A stretch of 64,000 nucleotides of DNA from Nocardioides dongkuii (GTDB lineage: Bacteria > Actinomycetota > Actinomycetes > Propionibacteriales > Nocardioidaceae), in NCBI RefSeq assembly GCF_014127485.1, contig NZ_CP059903.1, positions 3,408,001-3,472,000 on the forward strand. Reading direction: 5' to 3'. Position 1 is the stretch's first letter; every line of letters starts with the position of its first letter. This document shows, in pieces, positions 53,590 through 61,543 of the stretch. Below the pieces are notes generated by a model. That model did not search any database, had not been told where the DNA came from, and saw only the letters and a program-made list of their open reading frames with translations. A program made the position numbers and the translations under genes.

Positions 53590-54756
53590 TCAGCGGACGC
53601 CGTACAAGTGCTCGAGCGCCAGCTGGTCGAGCCGCTCCACGGCGGCCCCCTGCTGGGCCAGCGCCTCGACGTCGGGCAGCGGCCACTCCAGCAGCTGCTC
53701 CCAGCCCTCGCCGTCGGACAGGGTGGGCTGCGCGAGCTCGGGCAGCCGGGCGGCGACCAGCGCCTCCTGCACCTCCGGGTCGGCGCGGAACGCCTGCACC
53801 TTCGCGCGCAGGATGAGGTAGTTGCGCATGTTCGCGGCGGCGGTCACCCACACGCCGTCCTCGTCCTCGACGCGCGAGGGCTTGTAGTCGAAGTGCACCG
53901 GGCCGTCGTACCCGCCCGCGAGCAGGGTGTCAACGACCCAGAAGGCGCCGCGCGCGTTGCCGGCGCCGAAGCGCAGGTCCTGGTCGAACTTCGGGCCGTT
54001 CTGCCCGTTGAGGTCGATGTGGAACAGCTTCCCGGACCACAGCGCCTGGGCGTAGCCGGCCGCGGCGTTCATGCCGGCCATCTCCTCGTGCCCGATCTCG
54101 GGGTTCACGCCGACCAGCTCGGGGCGCTCGAGCTCGTGGATGAACGCCAGGGCGTGACCGACGGTCGGGAGCAGGATGTCGCCGCGGGGCTCGTTGGGCT
54201 TCGGCTCGATCGCGAAGCGGAGGTCGTAGCCGCGGTCGACGACGTACTGGCCGAGGAGGTCGAAGGCCTCCTTCATCCGGTCCAGGGCCACCGCGGTGTC
54301 CTGCGAGGCGCCGAACTCGGCGCCCTCGCGGCCGCCCCACGCGACGTACACCTGCGCGCCGAGCTCGGCGGCGAGGTCGATGTTGCGCATCACCTTGCGC
54401 AGCGAGAACCGGCGTACGTCGCGGTCGTTGGCGGTGAACGCGCCGGCCTTGAACACCGGGTGGGAGAACAGGTTGGTGGTGGCGGTCGTGACGGCCAGGC
54501 CGGTGTCGGCGAGGCCCTGCTTGAACCGCGCGATGATCTTGTCGCGGGTGGCGTCGTCGCTGCCGAACGGGATCACGTCGTCGTCGTGGAAGTTGACGCC
54601 GTAGGCGCCGAGCCCGGCGAGCTTCTCGAGCGCGTGCACGGTGTCCATCGGCGGACGGGTCGCGCTGCCGAACGGGTCGACGCCCTGCCAGCCGACGGTC
54701 CAGAGACCGAACGAGAACTTGTCCTCGGGGGCGGGGGTGGGGATCTCGATGCTCAT
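53590..54756 (-). CDS. xylA: Xylose isomerase
   Basis: A 388-residue class I xylose isomerase, which converts D-xylose to D-xylulose. All active-site residues are seen with a uniform +3 shift from the Streptomyces enzyme: His57 in FHDDD, Glu184 and Lys186 in [11 protein letters not shown], Glu220 and His223 in [13 protein letters not shown], Asp248, Asp258, Asp260 and Asp290. Length matches the actinobacterial class (about 390). It is second in the operon xylB-xylA-ROK; 37 bases separate it from xylB. Confidence 0.98.
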   Translation of the reverse strand: MSIEIPTPAPEDKFSFGLWTVGWQGVDPFGSATRPPMDTVHALEKLAGLGAYGVNFHDDDVIPFGSDDATRDKIIARFKQGLADTGLAVTTATTNLFSHPVFKAGAFTANDRDVRRFSLRKVMRNIDLAAELGAQVYVAWGGREGAEFGASQDTAVALDRMKEAFDLLGQYVVDRGYDLRFAIEPKPNEPRGDILLPTVGHALAFIHELERPELVGVNPEIGHEEMAGMNAAAGYAQALWSGKLFHIDLNGQNGPKFDQDLRFGAGNARGAFWVVDTLLAGGYDGPVHFDYKPSRVEDEDGVWVTAAANMRNYLILRAKVQAFRADPEVQEALVAARLPELAQPTLSDGEGWEQLLEWPLPDVEALAQQGAAVERLDQLALEHLYGVR

Positions 54757-54793
54757 GGTCGGGCCTCTCGTCGGGTGCGCGGGCGGGGGTGGG

Positions 54794-56176
54794 TCACCAG
54801 GACTCGGTGCGGTCGCGGAGGGCGGCGTACGCCGCGCGGACCTGCGGGGTCGGCTCGGCCTCGAGGACCTCGCCGCCGTCGAGCGGCCACGCCGTCGGCT
54901 CGGCGGCGCCGGACAGCGCCCACGCGGCCTGCCGGGCGGCGCCGCGCGCGACGTACTCCCCCGGCGGCGGGAGGGTCACGGGGCGGCCGAGGACGGCGGG
55001 GGCGAGCGCGCGCAGCGCGGGGCTGCGGGTGGCGCCGCCGACGAGCAGCACCCGTCGAGGTGTGTCGCCGGTGACCGCCGCGACCCGGTCGACCGCGTCG
55101 GCGAGCGAGCAGAGCAGCGCCTCGAACGCCGCCCGGGCGAGGTCCGCGCGGGTGGTGTCGCCGGTCAGCCCGGTCCAGGTGCCGACGGCGTCCGGCCGGT
55201 CGGGGCTGCGCTCGCCGCCGTAGTAGGGCAGCAGCACGGCGCCGTGCGCGCCGGCGGGGGCGGCGAGCGCCAGCGCGGCGAGCTGGTCGTGGTCGACGTC
55301 GAGCAGCCGGCCCTGGAGGTCGAGGATCCCGGCGGCGTTCATCGTGGTGACCATGGGCAGGAACCTTCCGCGGGCGTCGGCGAACCCGGTCACCACGCCG
55401 GTGCCGTCGGCGACGGGCGTGGCGCTCACGGCGGAGGCGACGCCGGAGGTGCCGACGGAGACGAGCACGTCCCCGGGCGCGAGGTCCATGCCGAGCGCGG
55501 CGCCCATGTTGTCGCCGGTGCCCGCGGCGAGCACCGCTCCCCCGGGCGTGTGCCCCGCGACCGCGCCCGGCGCGACCACGGCGGGCAGGCCGGCGCCGCG
55601 GCCCAGGGCCAGCTCGAGGAGGTCGTGGCGCCACGCGCCGGTGGCCGTGCCGAAGTAGCCGGTGCCGGAGGCGTCGCCGCGGTCGGTGAACGAGGCGGTG
55701 CCGGGCGCCGCGGCGTGCCGCGACACGTAGTCGTGGGGCAGCAGCACCTCGGCGACGCGGGCGGCGTTCTCGGGTTCGTGGTCGCGCAGCCAGCGGAGCT
55801 TGGCCGCGGTGAAGGACGCGACCAGGACGCTGCCGACCGCGTCGGCACAGGCCTGCGGGCCGCCCATCTCGTCGACCAGCGCGCGGGCGGCGGACGCCGA
55901 GCGGGTGTCGTTCCAGAGCAGGGCGTCGCGCACGGGGTCGCCCGCGTGGTCGAGGGCGACCATGCCGTGCTGCTGCCCGGCGACGGCCACCGCGTCGGCG
56001 CGCTCGAGCAGGCCGGCGGTGGCGGTGTCGAACGCGGTCAGCCAGGCGCGCGGGTCGACCTCGGTGCCCGGCGGGTGCGGCGCCGTACGGCTGTCGACGA
56101 CGGTGCCGTCCGCGGCGTCGACCAGCACCGCCTTGGTCGACTGCGTCGAGGAGTCGACGCCGAGCACGAGAGTCAC
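54794..56176 (-). CDS. xylB: Xylulokinase
   Basis: A 460-residue FGGY kinase, phosphorylating D-xylulose to D-xylulose 5-phosphate. [11 protein letters not shown] is the N-terminal phosphate loop, GQQHGMV the substrate loop, and Asp222 in [11 protein letters not shown] the catalytic base. [12 protein letters not shown] is the second family signature. The GTG start at 56176 follows a promoter with TTGACA and a -10 7 bases before it. It is the first gene of a three-gene operon and would feed the pentose phosphate pathway. Confidence 0.95.
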   Translation of the reverse strand: MTLVLGVDSSTQSTKAVLVDAADGTVVDSRTAPHPPGTEVDPRAWLTAFDTATAGLLERADAVAVAGQQHGMVALDHAGDPVRDALLWNDTRSASAARALVDEMGGPQACADAVGSVLVASFTAAKLRWLRDHEPENAARVAEVLLPHDYVSRHAAAPGTASFTDRGDASGTGYFGTATGAWRHDLLELALGRGAGLPAVVAPGAVAGHTPGGAVLAAGTGDNMGAALGMDLAPGDVLVSVGTSGVASAVSATPVADGTGVVTGFADARGRFLPMVTTMNAAGILDLQGRLLDVDHDQLAALALAAPAGAHGAVLLPYYGGERSPDRPDAVGTWTGLTGDTTRADLARAAFEALLCSLADAVDRVAAVTGDTPRRVLLVGGATRSPALRALAPAVLGRPVTLPPPGEYVARGAARQAAWALSGAAEPTAWPLDGGEVLEAEPTPQVRAAYAALRDRTESW

Positions 56177-56180
56177 CCCG

Positions 56181-56211
56181 CCATTAAGTGCGGGACTCGA
56201 ACTAATGTCAA
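56181..56211 (-). promoter_or_regulatory. xylBA promoter with operator-like dyad
   Basis: Minus-strand TTGACA (56211-56206) is followed after 17 bases by CTTAAT (56188-56183), about 7 bases from the xylB start, so the mRNA may be leaderless. CATTAAGT (56182-56189) and ACTAATG (56201-56207) form an imperfect inverted repeat between these boxes, a plausible site for the ROK repressor of this operon. It differs from the GTTGT/ACAAC type at the transporter operon. Confidence 0.6.
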
Positions 56212-56284
56212 GGGTCCCGGGCATGCGGCCCGTTCGAGCCGGGTACCGACTCGGTTGCACTGTTTCGCGACCCCAGGAGGACCC

Positions 56285-56764
56285 ATGACGATCGACGGCG
56301 GAAACCCGGACCCGGGCGACAAGGAGGTCTACGGGGAGTACAGCGTCGACGACGAGGACCAGCCGGCTGCCGAGGACCTGCTCCTCGACAGCGACGTCGC
56401 CGACGAGGCGGACCGCGGCTACTCGCCGCCCGAGAGCTACTCCGCCGCCCAGGGCTACGGCAACACGCCCTGGGAGGAGGAGCACCGCGAGACCATCGAC
56501 CAGCGCGTGCGCCAGGAGGTGCCGGAGCCGGACCCGTACGACGTCTCCGAGGCGGAGGTCGAGGCGCTCGTCACCGAGACGCCGAACGACCAGGTCGGCG
56601 ACGAGCGCGCCGGCCGGCTGGTCGCGCCCGACCAGGGCCTCGGCGAGGACACCGAGCCGGAGCTGGTCGGTGAGGACGTCGGCATCGACGGCGCCGCGGC
56701 GTCGGCCGAGGAGGCCGCCGTCCACATCGTCACCGACGACACCCTCGACGACGACCTGAACTGA
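56285..56764 (+). CDS. DUF5709 acidic protein
   Basis: A 159-residue, strongly acidic protein, with the VDDEDQPAAEDLLLDSDVAD motif, YSPPESYSAAQGYGNTPWEE, ETIDQRVRQEVPEPDPYD and the C-terminal GIDGAAASAEEAAVHIV. These are the conserved blocks of DUF5709, an actinobacterial family with no known function. No membrane helix or signal is present. It is divergent from xylB and stands alone. The ATG at 56285 follows AGGAGG 5 bases away. Confidence 0.85.
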   Translation: MTIDGGNPDPGDKEVYGEYSVDDEDQPAAEDLLLDSDVADEADRGYSPPESYSAAQGYGNTPWEEEHRETIDQRVRQEVPEPDPYDVSEAEVEALVTETPNDQVGDERAGRLVAPDQGLGEDTEPELVGEDVGIDGAAASAEEAAVHIVTDDTLDDDLN

Positions 56765-56892
56765 CCGACCCCCCGGGCGGCTCGAGCGTCCTCAGGTAGC
56801 ACCCAGCACGGCGGCGCGACGCGGAGGTCGGCGACCAGCTCGTCGAACCCCGCGTCGCGGCCGGCTACCGCTCGGCGACGTACGCCGGCGGC

Positions 56893-57294
56893 TCAGTCGG
56901 CGTCGGGCTCCCGGGCGAGGACCACCTCGACCTCGAAGCCCTCGCTGTTCGCGAGGTAGAGCGCGACGTGCTCCTCCCCGCCCGCGTGCGGGTAGCGGTC
57001 CGCGAACAGCTCGTGCCAGCCGTGGCCCGAGGACTCCGCGCGGAGCCGGTCGAGCAACGGCCGGTCCGCGGCGTGCAGCGCGAGGTGGTTGACCCCGGGA
57101 CGCAGCCGGTCGTGCGGGGCGTCGACCTGGTCCTCGGACCGCTCCAGGAAGAGGTAGGTGCCGTCGGGGTGCGTCCAGCTCCGGGTGGCGGGATCGGCTT
57201 CCCAGGTCAGCTCGCCCAGCAGCCACCCCCACTCCTCGGCGGCGAGGTCGGGATCGCTCACCCAGAGGTCGAGGTGGTGCAGCGCGCGCATCAT
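56893..57294 (-). CDS. VOC family (glyoxalase/dioxygenase-like) protein
   Basis: I start at ATG 57294, giving 133 residues; an ATG one codon further is possible. The vicinal-oxygen-chelate fold shows ALHHLDLWVSDP (metal His), VNHLALHAADR and ALYLANSEGFEVEVVL (metal Glu). Two paired beta-alpha-beta modules are visible. The family includes glyoxalases, extradiol dioxygenases and resistance proteins, and function cannot be chosen here. It is divergent from an F420-dependent oxidoreductase, with a KstR-like palindrome between them. Confidence 0.85.
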   Translation of the reverse strand: MMRALHHLDLWVSDPDLAAEEWGWLLGELTWEADPATRSWTHPDGTYLFLERSEDQVDAPHDRLRPGVNHLALHAADRPLLDRLRAESSGHGWHELFADRYPHAGGEEHVALYLANSEGFEVEVVLAREPDAD

Positions 57295-57328
57295 GCGGCC
57301 CACGATAGGCCGGTCTCCCGCGCGAAAC

Positions 57329-57342
57329 GAGAACACGTTCTA
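57329..57342. promoter_or_regulatory. KstR-like palindrome
   Basis: GAGAACACGTTCTA matches the KstR consensus TNNAACNNGTTNNA at all positions except the first, and its AGAACACGTTCT core is a near-perfect palindrome. TATCGT (57341-57346) immediately follows as a -10 for the gene starting at 57353. KstR represses steroid catabolism genes in actinobacteria. Confidence 0.5.
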
Positions 57343-57352
57343 TCGTGACGGC

Positions 57353-58228
57353 GTGCGCTTCTCGATCAGCACCGCCTTCCTGCCCACCGACCAGCTGCTG
57401 CCGATCGCCCGGGCGGCCGACGACCTCGGCTACCACAGCCTGGCGATCCCGGACCACGTCGTCGACCTCGAGACCCTCGCGACGCCGTACCCCTACACGC
57501 CCGACGGGGCGCGTCGCTGGGACCACTCCGCGGAGTGGCCCGACCCGTGGGTCCTCGTCGGCGCGCTGGCGGCGGTCACCACCCGGCTGCGGTTCTTCAC
57601 CTCCGTCTACGTGCCGGCGATGCGCAACCCGTTCCAGGTGGCGAAGTCGGTCGGCACCGCCGCGGTGCTGTCCGGCAACCGGGTCAGCCTCGGGATCGGG
57701 ATCGGGTGGTGCGAGGAGGAGTTCGACCTGCTCGAGCAGCACTTCCGCACCCGCGGCCGGCGTACCGACGAGGGCCTCGCCCTGGTGAAGGCGCTGTGGG
57801 AGCCCGGGTGGACGGAGTTCCACGGCGAGTTCTACGACGCGCCGCGCCTGGTGATGGAGCCGACCCCGACCGAGCAGCCGCCCATCTACGTCGGCGGCCT
57901 GTCCGAGATCGCCTTCGCCCGCGCGGCCCGGCACGACGGCTGGGTCGGCGACATGTTCCGGACCGACACGGCGATCGGGTGGGCGACGCGGCTGGCGGAG
58001 GTCCGCGCGGAGCAGGGTGCCACCGGCGACTTCGAGGTGATCGTCGCGCTCACCGACGCGTTCCTGCCCGAGCACTTCGCCCGGGCCCGCGAGGGTGGCG
58101 TGACCGAGTGCATGACGATGCCGTGGGTCTACTACTCCGGCATGGACGCGACGCTGGAGCAGAAGCTCGACGGGATGGCGCGCTTCGCCGCCGACGTCAT
58201 CGACCCGGTGCGGGCCGGTGCCGGCTGA
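57353..58228 (+). CDS. LLM class F420-dependent oxidoreductase
   Basis: A 291-residue luciferase-like protein, starting at GTG 57353. Conserved segments are DDLGYHSLAIPDHV, NPFQVAKSVGTAAVLSGNRV and SLGIGIGWCEEEFDLL with PPIYVGGLSEIAFARAARHD. Its TIGR03619-like build suggests an F420-dependent enzyme. The promoter has a KstR-like palindrome next to the -10, so a role in steroid or lipid breakdown is possible. The AraC gene overlaps its end by 11 bases. Confidence 0.9.
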   Translation: MRFSISTAFLPTDQLLPIARAADDLGYHSLAIPDHVVDLETLATPYPYTPDGARRWDHSAEWPDPWVLVGALAAVTTRLRFFTSVYVPAMRNPFQVAKSVGTAAVLSGNRVSLGIGIGWCEEEFDLLEQHFRTRGRRTDEGLALVKALWEPGWTEFHGEFYDAPRLVMEPTPTEQPPIYVGGLSEIAFARAARHDGWVGDMFRTDTAIGWATRLAEVRAEQGATGDFEVIVALTDAFLPEHFARAREGGVTECMTMPWVYYSGMDATLEQKLDGMARFAADVIDPVRAGAG

Positions 58229-58985
58229 GCCGCGGATCCGCGGGTTCCTGTGGCCCACCGAGTTCCTCGTGGTCACGAACTTCCTGGAGGCGGAGCCGCA
58301 CTCCCACGGCGCCCTCCAGCTCTCCGTGGGACTCCAGGGAGCCCCCCGGGTATGGCTGGACGGGAGCTGGCGACAGGCGGCCGGGCTGATCGTGGACACG
58401 GCTGCCGAGCACGGGTTCGACTGCGCGGGAGCGCTGACGGCGATCGGGTGGGTGGAGTCGGAGAGCCCCACGGGGCGGTTCCTCCGGGAGCACCTGCTCC
58501 GCAACCGGGACTGGGCAGTCCTGGACGACGCCGTCACCGCGGCGCTGTGCGCGCGCCTCGACGGGGTCGCGGACGCCGACTGCGACACCGCGCACCGGCA
58601 GTGGCGGTCGGCGCTCGAGGTGCTCGGCTCGCGCGAACCGGACGAGCACGAGCACGACCCGCGGATCCGGGCCGTGCTGGACCACCTGCGCGCCGTACCC
58701 TCGCCCCCGCCGACGGTCGAGGACCTGTGCCGCATCTCCCACCTGAGCGAGAGCCGGCTGCAGCACGTCTTCCGCGAGCAGGTCGGGGTGCCGATCCGGC
58801 GCTACCTGCTCTGGCACCGCTACATGGTGGCGATGCGGCACCTGTCCGCCGGCGCCACGGCGACCGAGGCCGCGCACGCCGCGGGCTTCGCCGACAGCGC
58901 CCACTTCACGCGGACCGCGCGCACCGTCAACGGGTTCACGCCCACCAAGATGCCGTTCCGGGAGTGGTTGTCCGCCTGCCCCTGA
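58218..58985 (+). CDS. AraC family transcriptional regulator
   Basis: A 255-residue regulator starting at GTG 58218 within the end of the preceding gene. An N-terminal cupin-like sensor (PHSHGALQLSVGLQG, then TAAEHGFDC) is followed by two helix-turn-helix motifs (about residues 170-250): SPPPTVEDLCRISHLSESRL and ATEAAHAAGFADSAHFTRTA. The ATGs are absent, and GTG fits the coupling with the oxidoreductase gene. It probably controls nearby or distant catabolic genes; the target is not clear. A strong hairpin follows. Confidence 0.9.
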   Translation: MPAEPRIRGFLWPTEFLVVTNFLEAEPHSHGALQLSVGLQGAPRVWLDGSWRQAAGLIVDTAAEHGFDCAGALTAIGWVESESPTGRFLREHLLRNRDWAVLDDAVTAALCARLDGVADADCDTAHRQWRSALEVLGSREPDEHEHDPRIRAVLDHLRAVPSPPPTVEDLCRISHLSESRLQHVFREQVGVPIRRYLLWHRYMVAMRHLSAGATATEAAHAAGFADSAHFTRTARTVNGFTPTKMPFREWLSACP

Positions 58986-58988
58986 GAT

Positions 58989-59021
58989 CCGGTGCCGCCC
59001 ACCCCATGAGGGCGGCACCGG
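58989..59021. terminator. Hairpin between AraC and secreted protein genes
   Basis: A 12-bp perfect stem (58989-59000 and 59010-59021) with a 9-base loop lies between two convergent stop codons. It can terminate both. Confidence 0.75.
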
Positions 59022-59045
59022 GTCAGGGCCGAGTGCCGGGCCGGC

Positions 59046-59420
59046 TCAGCGCTTGACGCGGATGCTCTGCACCGAGCCGGTGAACGTCGGGTCCTGGAGC
59101 ACGATGTAGCCGCAGGTGTAGACGCGCCGGGGCCCGTCGTAGCTCCCGTCGACGTTGATGAACTTGTCGCGGGTGCCCTCGATGAACGCCGGACCGTTGT
59201 CCGTCCGCTTGTGCGTGTGGTAGATCCCGCCGTCGTCGCAGTAGCGCACGAAGTCGATCCGCTCCGCCTTCGGGGCCTGGGCGGCGGTCCGGGTGGCGGG
59301 CTTGGCGGCGACCGGGGAGTGCTCGGGCGCGGGCACCATGGCGGCGGCGGAGGTGGCGAGGGCGGCGGTGGTGGTGAGGGCGGCGGCAGCGAGAGCGGCG
59401 AGCCGGATCAGTGAGTTCAT
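59046..59420 (-). CDS. Small secreted protein, unknown
   Basis: A 124-residue protein with a signal peptide: Arg6, hydrophobic Ala/Leu core (about residues 7-27) and an AAAMVPA cleavage region. The mature part contains DFVRYCDDGGIYHTHKRTD and a later YTCGYIVLQDPTF, that is two Cys which could form a disulfide, and ends SIRVKR. I do not recognise the family. It lies alone between the AraC hairpin and guaA. The length and the presence of a signal are the only strong evidence, besides core-like codon use. Confidence 0.7.
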   Translation of the reverse strand: MNSLIRLAALAAAALTTTAALATSAAAMVPAPEHSPVAAKPATRTAAQAPKAERIDFVRYCDDGGIYHTHKRTDNGPAFIEGTRDKFINVDGSYDGPRRVYTCGYIVLQDPTFTGSVQSIRVKR

Positions 59421-59500
59421 GGACAGGACTCTGCTGCAGGGTCGCGGGTGCGGCCTTGAACGTTCCTGCTGATCTCTATGCCCAGGTCAGCGGGGGTGCG

Positions 59501-61078
59501 TCACTCCCACTCGATGGTGCCGGGCGGCTTCGAGGTGATGTCGACGGTGACCCGGTTGATCTCGCGCACCTCGTTGGTGATCCGGGTCGAGATCCGCTCC
59601 AGCACGTCGTACGGCAGCCGGGCCCAGTCGGCGGTCATCGCGTCCTCGGAGGTGACCGGCCGGAGGACGACGGGGTGGCCGTACGTACGGCCGTCGCCCT
59701 GGACGCCGACCGAGCGGACGTCGGCGAGCAGCACCACCGGCATCTGCCAGATGTCGCGGTCCAGGCCGGCGCGGGTGAGCTCCTCGCGGGCGATCGCGTC
59801 GGCCTCGCGCAGGATGTCGAGCCGCTCGCGGGTGACCTCGCCGATGATCCGGATGCCCAGGCCGGGGCCCGGGAACGGCTGGCGCCAGACGATGTCGGCG
59901 GGCAGGCCGAGCTGCTCGCCGACGAGGCGGACCTCGTCCTTGAACAGGGCGCGGAGCGGCTCGACCAGCTCGAACTCGAGGTCGTCGGGCAGGCCGCCCA
60001 CGTTGTGGTGGGACTTGATGGTCGAGGCGCCGGCGCCGCCGCCGGACTCCACGACGTCGGGGTAGAGCGTGCCCTGGACCAGGAAGGCGACCTTGTCCCC
60101 CTCGGCGGCCGCGGCACCGAGCACCTCGGCCTCCGCCGCCTCGAAGACCCGGATGAACTCGCGGCCGATCGTCTTGCGCTTCTCCTCGGGGTCGGAGATG
60201 CCGGCCAGCGCGTCGAGGAACTGCTTCTCGGCGTCGACGACCTTGAGGTCGACCCCGGTCGCGGCGACGAAGTCGCGCTCGACCTGCTCGGTCTCCCCCT
60301 GCCGCATCAGCCCGTGGTCGACGTACACACAGGTGAGCCGGTCGCCGATCGCGCGCTGCACGATCGCGGCGGCCACGGCGGAGTCGACGCCGCCGGAGAG
60401 GCCGCAGATCGCCTGGCCGCGGTCGCCGATCTGGGCGCGGATCTTCTCGATCTGCTCCTCGACGATGTTGACCATCGTCCAGGTGGGCCGGCAGCCGGCG
60501 ATCTCGAGCAGGAAGTGCTCGAGCACCTGCTGCCCGTGCTCGGAGTGCAGCACCTCGGGGTGCCACTGCACGCCGGCCATCCCGCGCCCGACGTCCTCGA
60601 ACGCCGCCACCGGCGTCGACTCGGTCGACGCCAGCACCTGGAAGCCCTCGGGCGCCGCGGTGACCGAGTCGCCGTGGGACATCCAGACCCGGTGCTCGCC
60701 GGGCACGCCGGCGAGCAGGGTGCCGGGCTCGCCGACGGTCACCTGGGTGCGGCCGTACTCCCGGGCCCCGGTGTGGGCGACCTCGCCGCCCAGCCTCTGG
60801 GCCATCAGCTGGAAGCCGTAGCACATGCCGAAGACGGGGGTGCCGTCCTCGAAGATCGCGCTGTCGATGCCCGGCGCGTCCTCGGCGTACACCGACGACG
60901 GGCCGCCGGAGAGGATGATCGCCTTCGGCTTGCGGGCGAGCATCTCCGCCACCGGCACGTGGTGCGGCACGATCTCGGAGTAGACCCGCGCCTCGCGCAC
61001 CCGGCGGGCGATCAGCTGGGCGTACTGCGCGCCGAAGTCGACGACCAGCACGAGGTCATGGTCGGGCTGCTGGGTCAT
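59501..61078 (-). CDS. guaA: GMP synthase (glutamine-hydrolysing)
   Basis: A 525-residue enzyme converting XMP to GMP with glutamine as ammonia donor, the last step of guanine nucleotide synthesis. The class I amidotransferase domain has Cys86 in GMCYGF, His173 and Glu175 in QWHPE. The ATP-pyrophosphatase motif is SGGVDS (228-233), and the C-terminal dimerisation domain ends in [11 protein letters not shown]. Length is normal. The ATG at 61078 is followed upstream by the 215-bp inverted repeat at 61122-61336. Confidence 0.98.
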   Translation of the reverse strand: MTQQPDHDLVLVVDFGAQYAQLIARRVREARVYSEIVPHHVPVAEMLARKPKAIILSGGPSSVYAEDAPGIDSAIFEDGTPVFGMCYGFQLMAQRLGGEVAHTGAREYGRTQVTVGEPGTLLAGVPGEHRVWMSHGDSVTAAPEGFQVLASTESTPVAAFEDVGRGMAGVQWHPEVLHSEHGQQVLEHFLLEIAGCRPTWTMVNIVEEQIEKIRAQIGDRGQAICGLSGGVDSAVAAAIVQRAIGDRLTCVYVDHGLMRQGETEQVERDFVAATGVDLKVVDAEKQFLDALAGISDPEEKRKTIGREFIRVFEAAEAEVLGAAAAEGDKVAFLVQGTLYPDVVESGGGAGASTIKSHHNVGGLPDDLEFELVEPLRALFKDEVRLVGEQLGLPADIVWRQPFPGPGLGIRIIGEVTRERLDILREADAIAREELTRAGLDRDIWQMPVVLLADVRSVGVQGDGRTYGHPVVLRPVTSEDAMTADWARLPYDVLERISTRITNEVREINRVTVDITSKPPGTIEWE

Positions 61079-61121
61079 GTCCCCAGCCTATCCGTGGCGC
61101 ACCGACCGCTCGACCCGCGCT

Positions 61122-61336
61122 CCGCCGGTGGTTGAGCAGCGAAGGCGCTCTGCGCCTGAGCGTTGTCGAGACCCGGTGAGTAGACGCAGGGCCTCTCGAC
61201 CACCGAAGCACTCGCCGAGTCGGCGCTTGTGTCCCGCCAGGCTGCGAACACAAGCGCCGACTCGCGGGGTCTCGATGCGCCGGGTCGGGGTTGCCTGTCG
61301 GGTCACCGGGTTTCGACATCGCTCAACCACCGGCGG
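61122..61336. repeat. 215-bp nested inverted repeat between guaA and choD
   Basis: The outer arms CCGCCGGTGGTTGAGC (61122-61137) and its exact complement (61321-61336) enclose a second, partial pair (TGTCGAGACCCGGTGA-like on the left, TCACCGGGTTTCGACA on the right) and an inner perfect 17-bp stem, CGAGTCGGCGCTTGTGT (61216-61232) with its complement at 61248-61264. The GGTTGAG...GTTTCGAC composition is typical of intergenic repeats in Nocardioides and relatives. No ORF is associated. Confidence 0.85.
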
Positions 61337-61362
61337 GGACCTCGGCACGCTCGACGCGGCGC

Positions 61363-61402
61363 GTCAGGGCCCGGCCGAGGAGGGAGGTAGCCGGGCCCTG
61401 AC
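61363..61402 (-). terminator. Hairpin after choD
   Basis: A perfect 13-bp stem GTCAGGGCCCGGC (61363-61375) with its complement (61390-61402) and a 14-base loop lies about 140 bases downstream of the choD stop. No U-run. It is likely a terminator for choD; it may instead belong to the guaA upstream region. The rest of the 61337-61543 interval shows nothing else. Confidence 0.45.
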
Positions 61403-61543
61403 CGTCCGTGCACGCTGTTGGACAGTGCAGGACCGCGCGACCCGGTCGCGGGAGGGAGCACAGAGTGGACCGGGTCTGCAGGGTTCAACGAGGCGCCCCG
61501 CGGACGGGTTACGGGGCCGCCCCGGAGAACTTGCCGGCCTCGG

